Positions 17,449-25,717 of a DNA stretch of 38,134 bases are shown in pieces (within the stretch, counting starts at the first letter, position 1; each line of letters begins with the position of its first letter). Source of the stretch: Deltaproteobacteria bacterium (GTDB taxonomy: Bacteria > Myxococcota_A > Polyangia > Haliangiales > Haliangiaceae). Made by a program: the position numbers and the translations under genes. Below the pieces are notes generated by a model, which saw only the letters and a list, made by a program, of their open reading frames with translations, did not search any database and was not told the DNA's origin. The stretch covers positions 1 to 38,134 of the forward strand of contig JAKQOD010000608.1 in assembly GCA_029565465.1 (NCBI GenBank). Reading direction: 5' to 3'.

Positions 17449-18747
17449 ATGGCAAACTATCTATTCTCCTCCGAATCAGTCACCGAAGGACACCCAGACA
17501 AGTTGTGCGACGCTGTTTCTGACAGCGTGCTCGATGCGTGTTTGGCACAAGACCCAAACAGCCGCGTCGCTTGCGAAACCTTCGCGAAGACCGGTTTTGT
17601 GATGGTCGCCGGTGAAATCACCACCAAAGCAACGGTGGATTACCAAAAGATCGCGCGCGAAGCTGTGCGTGAAATTGGTTTCACCAGCTCGGCTATGGGC
17701 TTTGATGCAACCACCTGCGGCGTGCTCGTTGCTGTTGAACAACAATCGCCAGACATCGCGCAAGGCGTTGATCGCGGCGACCCTGCGAAACAAGGCGCTG
17801 GCGACCAAGGCTTGATGTTTGGTTACGCTTGCACCGAAACCGCCGAATTGATGCCGCTGCCTATCCAGCTCGCGCACCAACTGGCGCAACGGCTCACTGA
17901 CGTGCGCAAGTCGAAGCATAAGGGCATCAACTGGTTGCGCCCTGACGGCAAAACCCAAGTTTCGGTGCGCTACGACGGTCACACCCCAGTTGGCGTCGAA
18001 GCCATCGTGGTGTCGACCCAGCATGACGAAGACGTCAAGCAAAAGCACCTCGAAGAAGCCATCCGCGAATTGGTCATCAAGCCAATCGTGCCAGCGAAGT
18101 TCATCACCAAGAACACCAAGTTCCACATCAACCCAACCGGTCGCTTCGTGATCGGTGGCCCACAAGGCGACACTGGCCTCACGGGCCGCAAAATCATCGT
18201 CGACACCTACGGTGGTTATGCTCGTCACGGCGGCGGCGCTTTCTCGGGTAAAGACCCAAGCAAGGTCGATCGCTCGGCTGCGTACTATGCACGCTACATC
18301 GCTAAGCACATTGTTGCGGCTGGCTTGGCCACCCGCGCTGAAGTGCAGTTCGCATACGCCATCGGTGTTGCCGAACCAGTGTCGATGATGGTTGATACCT
18401 TCGGTACTGGCGTGGTTTCCGACGAGCATTTGACCCGCGCCGTATTGGCGACGTTCGATGCACGTCCAGGCATGCTGATTCGCGAACTCGACTTGCGCCG
18501 CCCAATCTTTGCCAAGACGGCAGCGTACGGTCACTTTGGTCGCGAATTGCCAGAGTTCACCTGGGAAAAAACCCCGCACATCGCCAAGCTCAAAGATGCC
18601 GCAGGCATGGGCAAGTCGGTCGCGGTTTCGTCGAGCAACGGCAGCAACGGCAAAGCAGCTAAGAATGGCAAAGCGCCGATCAAGGCAGTTGTTGCAGCAG
18701 CTTCGAACAAGAAGCCAGCCGGCAAATCAGCTCGCGCTCGCGCATAG
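17449..18747 (+). CDS. metK: S-adenosylmethionine synthase (methionine adenosyltransferase)
   Basis: A 432-residue enzyme making S-adenosylmethionine from methionine and ATP in the cytoplasm. Family signatures are intact: [16 protein letters not shown] at the N-terminus (His15, Asp17), [22 protein letters not shown], and the P-loop-like [21 protein letters not shown]. The core ends near residue 385 ([18 protein letters not shown]), where most bacterial MetK proteins stop. Here about 44 extra residues follow, rich in Lys, Ala, Ser and Asn and ending in GKSARARA. This basic tail may be disordered. I chose ATG 17449 because [10 protein letters not shown] is the family start; an upstream in-frame start at 17410 lies in the promoter. 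A terminator follows the gene. Confidence 0.97.
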   Translation: MANYLFSSESVTEGHPDKLCDAVSDSVLDACLAQDPNSRVACETFAKTGFVMVAGEITTKATVDYQKIAREAVREIGFTSSAMGFDATTCGVLVAVEQQSPDIAQGVDRGDPAKQGAGDQGLMFGYACTETAELMPLPIQLAHQLAQRLTDVRKSKHKGINWLRPDGKTQVSVRYDGHTPVGVEAIVVSTQHDEDVKQKHLEEAIRELVIKPIVPAKFITKNTKFHINPTGRFVIGGPQGDTGLTGRKIIVDTYGGYARHGGGAFSGKDPSKVDRSAAYYARYIAKHIVAAGLATRAEVQFAYAIGVAEPVSMMVDTFGTGVVSDEHLTRAVLATFDARPGMLIRELDLRRPIFAKTAAYGHFGRELPEFTWEKTPHIAKLKDAAGMGKSVAVSSSNGSNGKAAKNGKAPIKAVVAAASNKKPAGKSARARA

Positions 18748-18769
18748 TTGAACTGCTTTCGTATCCTAG

Positions 18770-18799
18770 CGGCGTCGAGTGTAAGCTCGGCGCCGTTTT
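18770..18799 (+). terminator. intrinsic terminator of metK
   Basis: Twenty-two bases after the metK stop, CGGCGTCGAG and CTCGGCGCCG pair over ten bases (one G-U) around a six-base loop, followed by TTTT. Position and shape fit a rho-independent terminator. It may also protect metK from the convergent gene. Confidence 0.72.
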
Positions 18800-18804
18800 G
18801 CGTT

Positions 18805-19227
18805 TCAGGCTTCGCTTGTAACGCCGACCGCATTGGGCGAGCGAGCTGCGCCATAGGCCGCTTCAAGCTGAGGTGCAGGGCCATGCTGGGCAAGCAAAGC
18901 TAGTCCAGTTTCCTCGTTGTCAACAATCACCCAGGCCGGTTCATCAAGTTCCCACCTTGCAGATTCACCCAACGCAACGATGCGTTGTGGCGCGGCTTCG
19001 CGGAGGAACACCATGTTAGCAGCGCACGCGAGAATTCCGATTTGATGCCGTCGCACAACTTCTTCTTCGTCGTCCTCGAACTCGGCAGTTCGGGCTCGAA
19101 TAAGCAGGGCCGGAAAATCAGCTGGCGGTAACCCAAGCACTGAAAAGCTGCGTTGCAATTCGTATATTGCAGTTTCAATGTCGAACGCATGCCACCACGC
19201 ATCGATAAACATTCGGAGAGCGGGCAT
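18805..19227 (-). CDS. small acidic protein, function unknown
   Basis: A 140-residue predicted cytoplasmic protein with no signal peptide. It is acidic (EFEDDEEEVVRRHQ near residues 50-63) and appears mostly helical, with a strand-like AWVIVDNEETGLALL near 98-112. I recognise no domain. The frame has a sensible amino-acid composition and no stop for its length, but its status rests on that alone. It converges on metK, whose terminator lies just beyond its stop. Confidence 0.55.
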   Translation of the reverse strand: MPALRMFIDAWWHAFDIETAIYELQRSFSVLGLPPADFPALLIRARTAEFEDDEEEVVRRHQIGILACAANMVFLREAAPQRIVALGESARWELDEPAWVIVDNEETGLALLAQHGPAPQLEAAYGAARSPNAVGVTSEA

Positions 19228-19278
19228 GGCGACGACGATAACGCAAAAATGCCATCGGCTACACTTTGATGTGCACGG

Positions 19279-19307
19279 TTGCGTAGGCGCGGGGCTGGCC
19301 GTACACT
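19279..19307 (+). promoter_or_regulatory. possible promoter of the following lipoprotein gene
   Basis: TTGCGT (19279-19284), a 17-base spacer and TACACT (19302-19307), followed by a strong Shine-Dalgarno GGGAGG (19318-19323) just before the ATG at 19328. Each box is an imperfect match, so this is a moderate prediction supported by spacing and position. Confidence 0.4.
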
Positions 19308-19327
19308 AAGGCACCTCGGGAGGCCTT

Positions 19328-19816
19328 ATGAAGAAGACGGTTTTGGCAGCGGTACTTGTGTCAGCAGTGGCAGCGTTTGGTGCAGCAACGGGATGTCGTG
19401 GCGGTAACACCGACAACGCCGTCGAAGTTACCGATGGCGAAGTGCAAACGGCACTGGAGTCGACGCCGTGGCTCGACAAAGCACCCGAATCGCCAACTGA
19501 TAACTTCTCGGCCTATGTCTTTCAAAAAGGCGAAGGCGCGTTTGTGACAGGCAATCAGTACCGCGGCACCTGGGACATGTTTCGTTATCGGCTCAACGAG
19601 ACGAACCTTGAATTTCGCTTTTTGGCCGACGGCAAAACCGCCAAATCGAAAATCAAATTAGAGCATTTCGACAACGGGCCGTTTGGTTATCGCTTGACGA
19701 TCAAAGACGCGCCGCGCGGACCGAAAGTTTATTACGGCTTCGACAACCATCACAGCAAAGATGTGCCGGTTGCGCTCAAGCAAGTTGTCGACAACTTAGC
19801 CAAGCGCACGCACTAG
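19328..19816 (+). CDS. predicted lipoprotein, function unknown
   Basis: A 162-residue lipoprotein: MKKTVLAAVLVSAVAAFGAATGC gives a textbook signal with the lipidated cysteine at 23 (the neighbouring residues follow as RGGN). The mature domain (about 40-158) contains STPWLDKAPESP, an alternating-hydrophobic region (YRGTWDMFRYRLNETNLEFRF) and HFDNGPFGYRLTIKDAP, suggesting a small beta-barrel or lipocalin-like fold; no family is recognised. The Shine-Dalgarno GGGAGG lies 4 bases before the ATG. It stands alone between two leftward genes. Confidence 0.8.
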   Translation: MKKTVLAAVLVSAVAAFGAATGCRGGNTDNAVEVTDGEVQTALESTPWLDKAPESPTDNFSAYVFQKGEGAFVTGNQYRGTWDMFRYRLNETNLEFRFLADGKTAKSKIKLEHFDNGPFGYRLTIKDAPRGPKVYYGFDNHHSKDVPVALKQVVDNLAKRTH

Positions 19817-19844
19817 CGCGCCGGCGCTGCGTGCTAGCTAATCG

Positions 19845-20720
19845 CTAGAACTTGCCGTTCTGATTCTTCCAGTCGGCTTTGGCTGGGATTTCTTCGATCA
19901 CATCCCAGTGCTCAACGAGCTTGCCGCCTGCAACGCGGAACAGATCGTAGTAGCTGGTCGCTTTGCCGCCAAAGTTGCCTTCGCTGACTGCCAGCACAAA
20001 GTTGCCCGAGCCAAGCAGCTGGTGCAGCTTGGTGTACTTCATGAAGACGCCTTGGGCTGCGAGGTCGCCGAGGGTCTTGGTCAAGCCTTGCAATCCGTCG
20101 GGCACCAATGGATTGTGCTGCGTGTACTCCGTAGCCGAGATGAATTCACCGATGCGACCGTAGGCTTCGCCAACCAGCACGTCGTTGACAAACGTGCGGA
20201 CCAATTCCTTATTGCTGCCGGTTTTATCGAGATCGCTTGCGGCCACTGGCCCGTCGATCATGGTGTGTCCACTCGGCGTTCTGGCGACCGTAGTTTGCAA
20301 GTTGTCCCAGTGTTCCACAATGAGGCCGTTTTCAAAACGAAAGATGTCGAAGCCGATCTTCGGCCCGAAAAAGTCATATTCGGTGTGAGCAAAAACGAAG
20401 TCACCATCTTCGAACGCACGTACGACCTTGGCCCTAAAACCCTGTGGCGGTTTTTGCGCCAGCAATGCGCCGAAGCCGGCTAGGCCATCCGCGGCGCCGA
20501 GATTGTGTTGGATGTATTTGTTGGGATTGATGAAGGCAACTGGTTCGCCTGCGCCGGTTTCGAGCGATTCTAGAAGAGCTACGACTTTGTCACGGTTGGT
20601 CATGGTGTTGGCTTTCTGGTTGGCTGCGGTTGTGGTGGTGCTGTTGGGCGGGGCTGACCGGTGGCCGCTGCAAGCGGCAGCCAGCAGGCAGCAAACAAAG
20701 GTAGAAGACGCGAGATGCAT
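19845..20720 (-). CDS. lipoprotein with two SnoaL-like (NTF2-fold) domains
   Basis: A 291-residue exported protein with lipobox AAAC (Cys17) and a threonine-rich linker. Two homologous domains follow, about 42-155 and 168-285. Each has the tyrosine-containing Y(I/T)QHN motif (YIQHN 69-73, YTQHN 199-203), a glycine-rich DGL/GL segment, and the closing G(L/K)(I/L)VEHWD (132-139 and 266-273). This layout matches SnoaL-like polyketide-cyclase-related proteins, often annotated as predicted SnoaL-like aldol condensation-catalysing enzymes. The substrate is unknown. A LysR regulator is divergently transcribed 87 bp away and probably controls it. Confidence 0.85.
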   Translation of the reverse strand: MHLASSTFVCCLLAAACSGHRSAPPNSTTTTAANQKANTMTNRDKVVALLESLETGAGEPVAFINPNKYIQHNLGAADGLAGFGALLAQKPPQGFRAKVVRAFEDGDFVFAHTEYDFFGPKIGFDIFRFENGLIVEHWDNLQTTVARTPSGHTMIDGPVAASDLDKTGSNKELVRTFVNDVLVGEAYGRIGEFISATEYTQHNPLVPDGLQGLTKTLGDLAAQGVFMKYTKLHQLLGSGNFVLAVSEGNFGGKATSYYDLFRVAGGKLVEHWDVIEEIPAKADWKNQNGKF

Positions 20721-20807
20721 GCGAAGACTCCTGACGGTTGGTTGACCGCCACACTCTGCGTCGAACAGGCTATGTCAGCAATGACTGCGAGGTATAGTGA
20801 TATTCAT

Positions 20808-21779
20808 ATGGCGGATAGTGCGCACAGCCTTTTGAACGGCCTCGACCTAAACTTGTTACTTACCCTGCAGGCGTTGCTCGCCGAGAAACATGTTTCGCGT
20901 GCAGCCACCGAATTGGGGACGACGCAACCAACGGTCAGTCGTGGCCTGGCGCAGCTACGCATGGCTTTCGGCGATCCGCTGTTGCTTCGCACCGGGCGAG
21001 GTATGGTGCTCACTCCGGTCGGTCAATCACTCATCGCACCGCTCGATATGGCCCTTGCTGCGTTGGCGCGGTTGCCATCGATCGGCTCGTTTGATCCGCG
21101 TACCGCACGGCGCCACTTCCGGTTGTTGATTCCCGACGTGTTGGGCTGTGGTGTCATCGCTCTATTGCACCAACGACTACAGCCCTACCCAGGGCTTTCC
21201 TTCGCGGTCATGGGCAGCGAAGGTGATGCGGTATCGTCGTTGCTTAGTGGCCGCACCGAAATCGTAGTGAGTGCGCCGACCATGGAGCATAGTGAGCTTT
21301 ACAGCAAAATATTGCCCTTCCAAGTGCCGTGGAGTGCGCTGATCGGACCTCAGCATCCGCATTGGAATGGCACGTTGACGCACCGGGCATGGTTGGAGTC
21401 TGAGCACGTTCAGTTAGTGCCAGCCGGTCAGCCTGAGCGCAGCAGCGAGCTGGAGCGGTTACTTAGCGGCCGCGCCGAACAACGCCGCATTCGTGTGCAA
21501 GTGCAATATCTCAGTGGCGTTGCCGAATGCGTCGGCAACAGCGCGTTGGTGGCTACGCTACCGAGTCCCACCGCCCTTTGGTTAGCGCAACAACGCAACA
21601 TTCGCGCTGTGCCACATCCGTTCAAGAAAATAGCCGACCTAAAGGTGCGGTTGACGTGGCATGCCCTGCACCAACAAGACGACGGCCATCGTTGGTTGCG
21701 CGACCTGTTGACCGATTGCCTCACCAACTTTCTCGCGCAACCGGCACCGCCGCAACCAAAAAAACGCAAGGTTCGGTAG
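20808..21779 (+). CDS. LysR-type regulator divergent from the SnoaL-like gene
   Basis: A 323-residue LysR regulator from the chosen start at 20808. The winged helix-turn-helix covers residues about 10-70: LDLNLLLTLQALLAEKHVSRAATELGTTQPTVSRGLAQLR, then GDPLLLRTGRGMVLTPVGQSL. This resembles the NodD/NahR/LinR-like group. The effector domain follows (about 95-305), and a basic tail ends in PKKRKVR. Upstream in-frame ATGs at 20772 and 20781 exist; GAGG at 20789 lies 15 bases before 20808, a little far. The shared upstream region with the leftward SnoaL-like lipoprotein gene fits classical LysR divergent control. The effector is unknown. Confidence 0.9.
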   Translation: MADSAHSLLNGLDLNLLLTLQALLAEKHVSRAATELGTTQPTVSRGLAQLRMAFGDPLLLRTGRGMVLTPVGQSLIAPLDMALAALARLPSIGSFDPRTARRHFRLLIPDVLGCGVIALLHQRLQPYPGLSFAVMGSEGDAVSSLLSGRTEIVVSAPTMEHSELYSKILPFQVPWSALIGPQHPHWNGTLTHRAWLESEHVQLVPAGQPERSSELERLLSGRAEQRRIRVQVQYLSGVAECVGNSALVATLPSPTALWLAQQRNIRAVPHPFKKIADLKVRLTWHALHQQDDGHRWLRDLLTDCLTNFLAQPAPPQPKKRKVR

Positions 21780-21794
21780 CTTGCGCGGCTCAAC

Positions 21795-22853
21795 TCAAGA
21801 ATCATCGGCGCTGAGCCATGCACGTACAGCTACTACAAGTGCAGGGTTTGACTTGTCGCCAAGCGACGCCGAGATCGCTGCACTGTCGCGATGAAAGCTG
21901 CGGCCGGTCAGCGCTTCGATTTCGTTGATGACGGTAGGCAATGTCTCGAGCGTTGCGCGGATGGTGTGCGCGACGCCTTTGCGGACTACGTTCGAACTAG
22001 GTTCTTCGAACACTGCAACCATCTCGCCGGCGTTGCGTTGTACTTGCCAGAAGTTGCCGCTCCAACGCGATGGCAAGAACCCATGGATCGCCGCCCCGCT
22101 AGCCCCAAGCAGCTTAAGCGACCAACTCCGATCGAGGTCAGGGCCGCGCATGCGCCGAGTCGAGATGTCGATAGTTAGCACCGATACTTGCTCACGTAAG
22201 TGCCGATGCTTTGGGTGGGTTACCGGTACGTCTTGCATTCGAATGCTGACATCGAACGGCGCAGTTGCCGCAAAGCCTCGTTTCACGAGCCAACGTGTGG
22301 CGTCATCGTCTTGAACGCGGTTCGCATCATCACGGGCTTGGGCTGAACGTTGCCGTGCCGCCACAAGGCTGACGAGCACGTCGGTATCTGTTCCAAGCCA
22401 GTCGAGCAGCGCCCAGGTCGCTTCAACATCACATGTTCGTGCGAGCTCGGCTGCTAGATCATTGTGCAGCTCGGTCGAACGACGCCCGATGATAGCGGCA
22501 AGAGCAAGTACGCGGTCTGCTTGGAGCCGCTCACTTGCGCGTAGCAATGCACGCTCGGCATCAATGGTCAGAGGCACGGATACGAGCGCTTGGAACCGCG
22601 ACAACTGCGTTGGATTATCTAGTGCTGGGACGTCGGCTTGCTCGGCTGCGAGTTCCCACGCGGTAACTTCATCGACGAGTTGGAAAAAGGCGTCAAGCCA
22701 ACTAAACAGCTCTTCGTAGAGATGAGGCGGAACATCGCAACCCATGGCCGTACGGCTAGCAAGATGCTGGGCTGCAAAATCAGCGCGGATGGCCTCGAAC
22801 GCAACATCGAACTCGTGTTGTTGCGCTGCCGTTAGGGTGGGCACTGCAGTCAT
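21795..22853 (-). CDS. conserved-looking protein of unknown function
   Basis: A 352-residue cytoplasmic protein from the chosen start at 22853 (MTAVPTLTAAQQHEFD). An in-frame start at 22922 would add 23 residues of unlikely composition. The N-terminal two-thirds are helical, with an acidic DEVTAWELAAEQADVP region and RASERLQADRVLALAAIIGRRS. The last third (about 210-340) looks like an alpha/beta domain with HRHLREQVSVLTIDIS, a SGNFWQVQRNAGEMVAVFEEP segment and a helical close (ATLETLPTVINEIEALTGRSF). No motif is recognised. It converges on the LysR gene, 15 bp apart. Confidence 0.66.
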   Translation of the reverse strand: MTAVPTLTAAQQHEFDVAFEAIRADFAAQHLASRTAMGCDVPPHLYEELFSWLDAFFQLVDEVTAWELAAEQADVPALDNPTQLSRFQALVSVPLTIDAERALLRASERLQADRVLALAAIIGRRSTELHNDLAAELARTCDVEATWALLDWLGTDTDVLVSLVAARQRSAQARDDANRVQDDDATRWLVKRGFAATAPFDVSIRMQDVPVTHPKHRHLREQVSVLTIDISTRRMRGPDLDRSWSLKLLGASGAAIHGFLPSRWSGNFWQVQRNAGEMVAVFEEPSSNVVRKGVAHTIRATLETLPTVINEIEALTGRSFHRDSAAISASLGDKSNPALVVAVRAWLSADDS

Positions 22854-23011
22854 AGCGCGATCACGTTGGAAGGTGCACAATAGGCGGTCTCGGCCATGCG
22901 CTGGCAATTGTAAGCTTGGCAAATGTTCGTGAGCAACGGGAAAGTCAGCGCAGTACGCAAATGCGAACTCGGAAGTGCACCGACGAGCGCGCGCTGTGAT
23001 AGCGTTCGGCC

Positions 23012-23662
23012 GTGCAAGATCCGAATTCTCCCCAAGGCCAAATGGCGCTGCAACGCGAAGTGCAATCGGTTTCGGTTGCGACTCAAACTCGGTACCGTAT
23101 CAAGCGCCGGTTTTGGTCGTTCTTTGATCGCAAGTTTGACGTGCGCACGATGGACGATCAGCCGATGCTGTACGTGAAGCATCCGTTGTTCAAATTCCGT
23201 GAAGAATTTAATATCTGCACCGACGAGACCGAAACCACGCCAGTGTTTCGCCTCAAGTCGCGCCAGATCATCGCGATCAATTTTTGCTACGATTTAACCG
23301 ACGCCAACACCGGCGCGCTGGTTGCCACGATTCAGAAAAAGGGCTTCAAGTCGATCATTCGCGATAAGTTCCATTTGCTCGACGTCAACGGCAACGAATT
23401 TGGCACCATGGAAGAAAAGGGCGCTTCGATTTTGCGCCGCTTTTTCCCGTGGCTGACGTCGAAGCACGAAATTATGATTGGCGGCGTGCGGGCTGGCTTT
23501 GTCACGCAGGTGTTCCGCTTCTTCAACAAAGAATTCACCGTCGACGTAACCCCGGGTATGGCCGACCAACGCTTCATCTTGGCGTGCGCACTGCTTGCGG
23601 TGATCTCCGAGTCGCGCCGCGAAGGTAGCGGTGGTGGCGCGTTAGGGTTGCTCGACAACTAG
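23012..23662 (+). CDS. LURP-one-related (LOR) / tubby-like fold protein
   Basis: A 216-residue protein of the LOR/scramblase-like superfamily, in which a 12-stranded barrel surrounds a central hydrophobic helix. Features seen: repeated strands such as MLYVKHPLFKFREEFNIC, VFRLKSRQIIAIN, the turn HLLDVNGNEFGTMEEKG, SKHEIMIGGVRAGFVTQVFRFFNKEFTVDV, and the hydrophobic C-terminal helix DQRFILACALLAVIS (about 185-200). Membrane or lipid binding is suggested by relatives but not shown. The start is GTG 23012 or ATG 23042; the latter has AAGG about 5 bases upstream. The mnmH gene starts 5 bp after its stop, so they are probably co-transcribed. Confidence 0.8.
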   Translation: MQDPNSPQGQMALQREVQSVSVATQTRYRIKRRFWSFFDRKFDVRTMDDQPMLYVKHPLFKFREEFNICTDETETTPVFRLKSRQIIAINFCYDLTDANTGALVATIQKKGFKSIIRDKFHLLDVNGNEFGTMEEKGASILRRFFPWLTSKHEIMIGGVRAGFVTQVFRFFNKEFTVDVTPGMADQRFILACALLAVISESRREGSGGGALGLLDN

Positions 23663-23667
23663 CATCG

Positions 23668-24804
23668 ATGACGCAAGCGTTAACCGCCGAAGCATTTGAG
23701 CGTATCGCCGAGCAAAGCCTGGCGATAACGCTTGGCGCGCAGGAGGTTGTCGAGGAAATCTCGCATGCGGTTGGCCCTGTGCTCGACGGGGAAGCCGCAG
23801 ATTTGCTGCGCCAGTTGCAAAGCCAACCTGTGCTCGATGTGCGCACGCCTGGTGAATTTGCCCATGCGCATGCACCTGATGCGTTGAATCTACCGTTGTT
23901 GTCCGACGATGAACGCGCAGCCGTTGGCACCACTTACAAACAAGTCGGCCGCTCCGAAGCCATCGCGTTGGGTTGGAGCATGGTGCAGCCACGGTTGGCA
24001 GCCTTAGTTGCGCAAGCCAATGCGCTGGTGCCAGCGCGCGCTGCGGTTGTGCACTGTGCTCGTGGCGGCTTGCGCAGCCGCAGCGTGGCTTGGTTGTTGC
24101 GGCACGCGGGTTGGCAGGTGTCGACGGTGCCGGGTGGCTACAAAACGATTCGCCGACATGTATTGGCGACACCTAAACGAATCTACACATTGCGAATTTT
24201 GAGCGGCCATACGGGCAGCGGCAAAACTGAGTTGTTGCATGAGCTAGCGCACCGCGGCGAACAAGTGCTCGATCTCGAACGCATGGCGAACCACAAAGGC
24301 TCGGCCTTCGGCGCGCTCGGCGAAGCGGTGCAGCCAAGCAACGAGCATTTCGAAAATGAAATTGCGTTTGCATTGCAGCGATGTGATGCAACGCGACCGA
24401 TCTGGGTTGAAGACGAAAGTTTGCGCATCGGCAACTGCGCGGTGCCCGCTGAATTTTGGCAACAGATGCGCACAGCGACGGTGGTGCGGCTCGACATTCC
24501 GGCTGCGACGCGGCTGCCGTTTTTAGTCGATGCCTATGGTCGTTACCCAGTGGCTGACTTGCAAGCCGCAATCGTTCGTGTGACCAAGCGCCTCGGCGGG
24601 CTGCGGGTCAAACAAGCCAATGCGCTGCTCGACACTGGCGACCTGACGAGCGCTGCTGCGATCATGCTTGACTACTATGATCAGAGCTACAGCCACAGCT
24701 TGGCGCAACGCGTGAACGGTGAGGTGATCAACGTGCACGCAGCGAAGCCGGATGCGGTTGCCAACGCCGATGCCGTGTTGGCGACGTTGCATCGCAACGT
24801 GTAA
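23668..24804 (+). CDS. mnmH: tRNA 2-selenouridine synthase
   Basis: A 378-residue enzyme (MnmH/SelU/YbbB) that replaces the sulfur of 2-thiouridine at tRNA wobble position 34 with selenium through a geranylated intermediate, using selenophosphate. The rhodanese domain (about 48-165) contains LDVRTPGEFAHAHAPDALN and the catalytic cysteine Cys130 in VVHCARGGLRSRS. The P-loop domain has Walker A GHTGSGKT (180-187) and LDLERMANHKGSAFG. About 45 residues precede the rhodanese domain, more than in E. coli, although the start near the upstream stop at 23662 leaves little room for another choice. It implies selD and mnmA elsewhere in the genome. It follows the LOR gene by 5 bp. Confidence 0.94.
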   Translation: MTQALTAEAFERIAEQSLAITLGAQEVVEEISHAVGPVLDGEAADLLRQLQSQPVLDVRTPGEFAHAHAPDALNLPLLSDDERAAVGTTYKQVGRSEAIALGWSMVQPRLAALVAQANALVPARAAVVHCARGGLRSRSVAWLLRHAGWQVSTVPGGYKTIRRHVLATPKRIYTLRILSGHTGSGKTELLHELAHRGEQVLDLERMANHKGSAFGALGEAVQPSNEHFENEIAFALQRCDATRPIWVEDESLRIGNCAVPAEFWQQMRTATVVRLDIPAATRLPFLVDAYGRYPVADLQAAIVRVTKRLGGLRVKQANALLDTGDLTSAAAIMLDYYDQSYSHSLAQRVNGEVINVHAAKPDAVANADAVLATLHRNV

Positions 24805-24816
24805 CGTCGCTGCAAC

Positions 24817-25470
24817 TTACTTCCCGACGATATCGAAGCCGGTTTTCGTGCACTTAGCGGAGAGTTCCCACCCATCAGCGTTGATGTTGGTCGAGCGGGT
24901 GACGTGATATGTCCAAGCGTTGTTCATCCAGGCGTAGGCACGCACACTGTAGCTGCCGGCGGGGAGTTCGATCTGCGCGTATTTGCCGAGCGCAACTTCG
25001 CTGGCTAACGCTTGGTTGTCGGCTCCGATGAACTCAAGCTTGATGTTGACCTTATTGGTGCAGTTCCCTGAGTGATTGTAGATCGTGCCAATGTGTTTGG
25101 CACCGCTTGGGTTGCCGCCGTTTTGCGCTGCAGCGCTAACGCTGTGACGAACTTTGATATCGGTCGAGCTAAACTTCTTAACTTCGAATTTTTTCGTCCA
25201 CGATGCGCCGTTGGGCGCAGTGAACGTAACGCTGTAAAACGCATTGGCATTGGGCACTGCAATGATGGTCGGTGCAGTGTCAGTTTTGTCAACGCTGCCG
25301 CCTTTCACGCTGATCTGGTAGCCATTCGGTTCGGTGATGCTGAGTTGCGCGCCGTCCGTACGCGAATAGGATACGGTTTCCTCCCACTTGTCTTCGGCCT
25401 GGGCGACCTGGGTCGCCAAGCAGACGGCTGCACTGGTGGTGGCAAGAATTCCTAATAGTTTGTGCGACAT
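24817..25470 (-). CDS. secreted protein of unknown function
   Basis: A 217-residue exported protein with a Sec signal (MSHKLLGILATTSAAVCLATQVAQA, cleavage after about 25). An in-frame ATG at 25620 would add 50 residues that bury the signal, so I chose 25470, which has GAAAG about 8 bases upstream. The mature protein is beta-rich with an N-terminal Ig-like part (SITEPNGYQISVKGG, FYSVTFTAPNGASWTKKFEVKK) and a C-terminal part around CTNKVNIKLEFIGADNQ and YSVRAYAWMNNAWTYHVTRS. Two cysteines (near residues 141 and 210) could form a disulfide. No family is recognised. It converges on mnmH, 12 bp apart. Confidence 0.75.
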   Translation of the reverse strand: MSHKLLGILATTSAAVCLATQVAQAEDKWEETVSYSRTDGAQLSITEPNGYQISVKGGSVDKTDTAPTIIAVPNANAFYSVTFTAPNGASWTKKFEVKKFSSTDIKVRHSVSAAAQNGGNPSGAKHIGTIYNHSGNCTNKVNIKLEFIGADNQALASEVALGKYAQIELPAGSYSVRAYAWMNNAWTYHVTRSTNINADGWELSAKCTKTGFDIVGK

Positions 25471-25717
25471 AGAAGTAGTCTTTCGTTGGAGTGCCGTTCG
25501 AGCGCACGGCTGCGCATGCAGGCCAATAGCAATCGACGCGCCAAGTGCGATCGGCCTGTAGCGGCGCCTATTCCACGCAATTGCGGGTAGCCACCCTTGC
25601 CTGGCAACTCGATCCAGCAAACCGGAGGTTGCACTAACTTCCGCCCAAAAACGTGGCGGTGGTGCGCTGCTGACCTTGAGTTGGCGCGATCAACGCGCTG
25701 TATGCGACACTGCCGTC

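Noticed and set aside
17476-18579. Long leftward open frame of 367 codons opposite metK
   Set aside because: It mirrors the metK coding frame, and no family resemblance is seen. Such antisense frames are common in GC-rich genes.
24784-24800. Hairpin ACGTTGC-ATC-GCAACGT at the end of mnmH as a terminator
   Set aside because: It is a perfect 7-bp stem but lies in the coding region and has no T-run after it on either strand.
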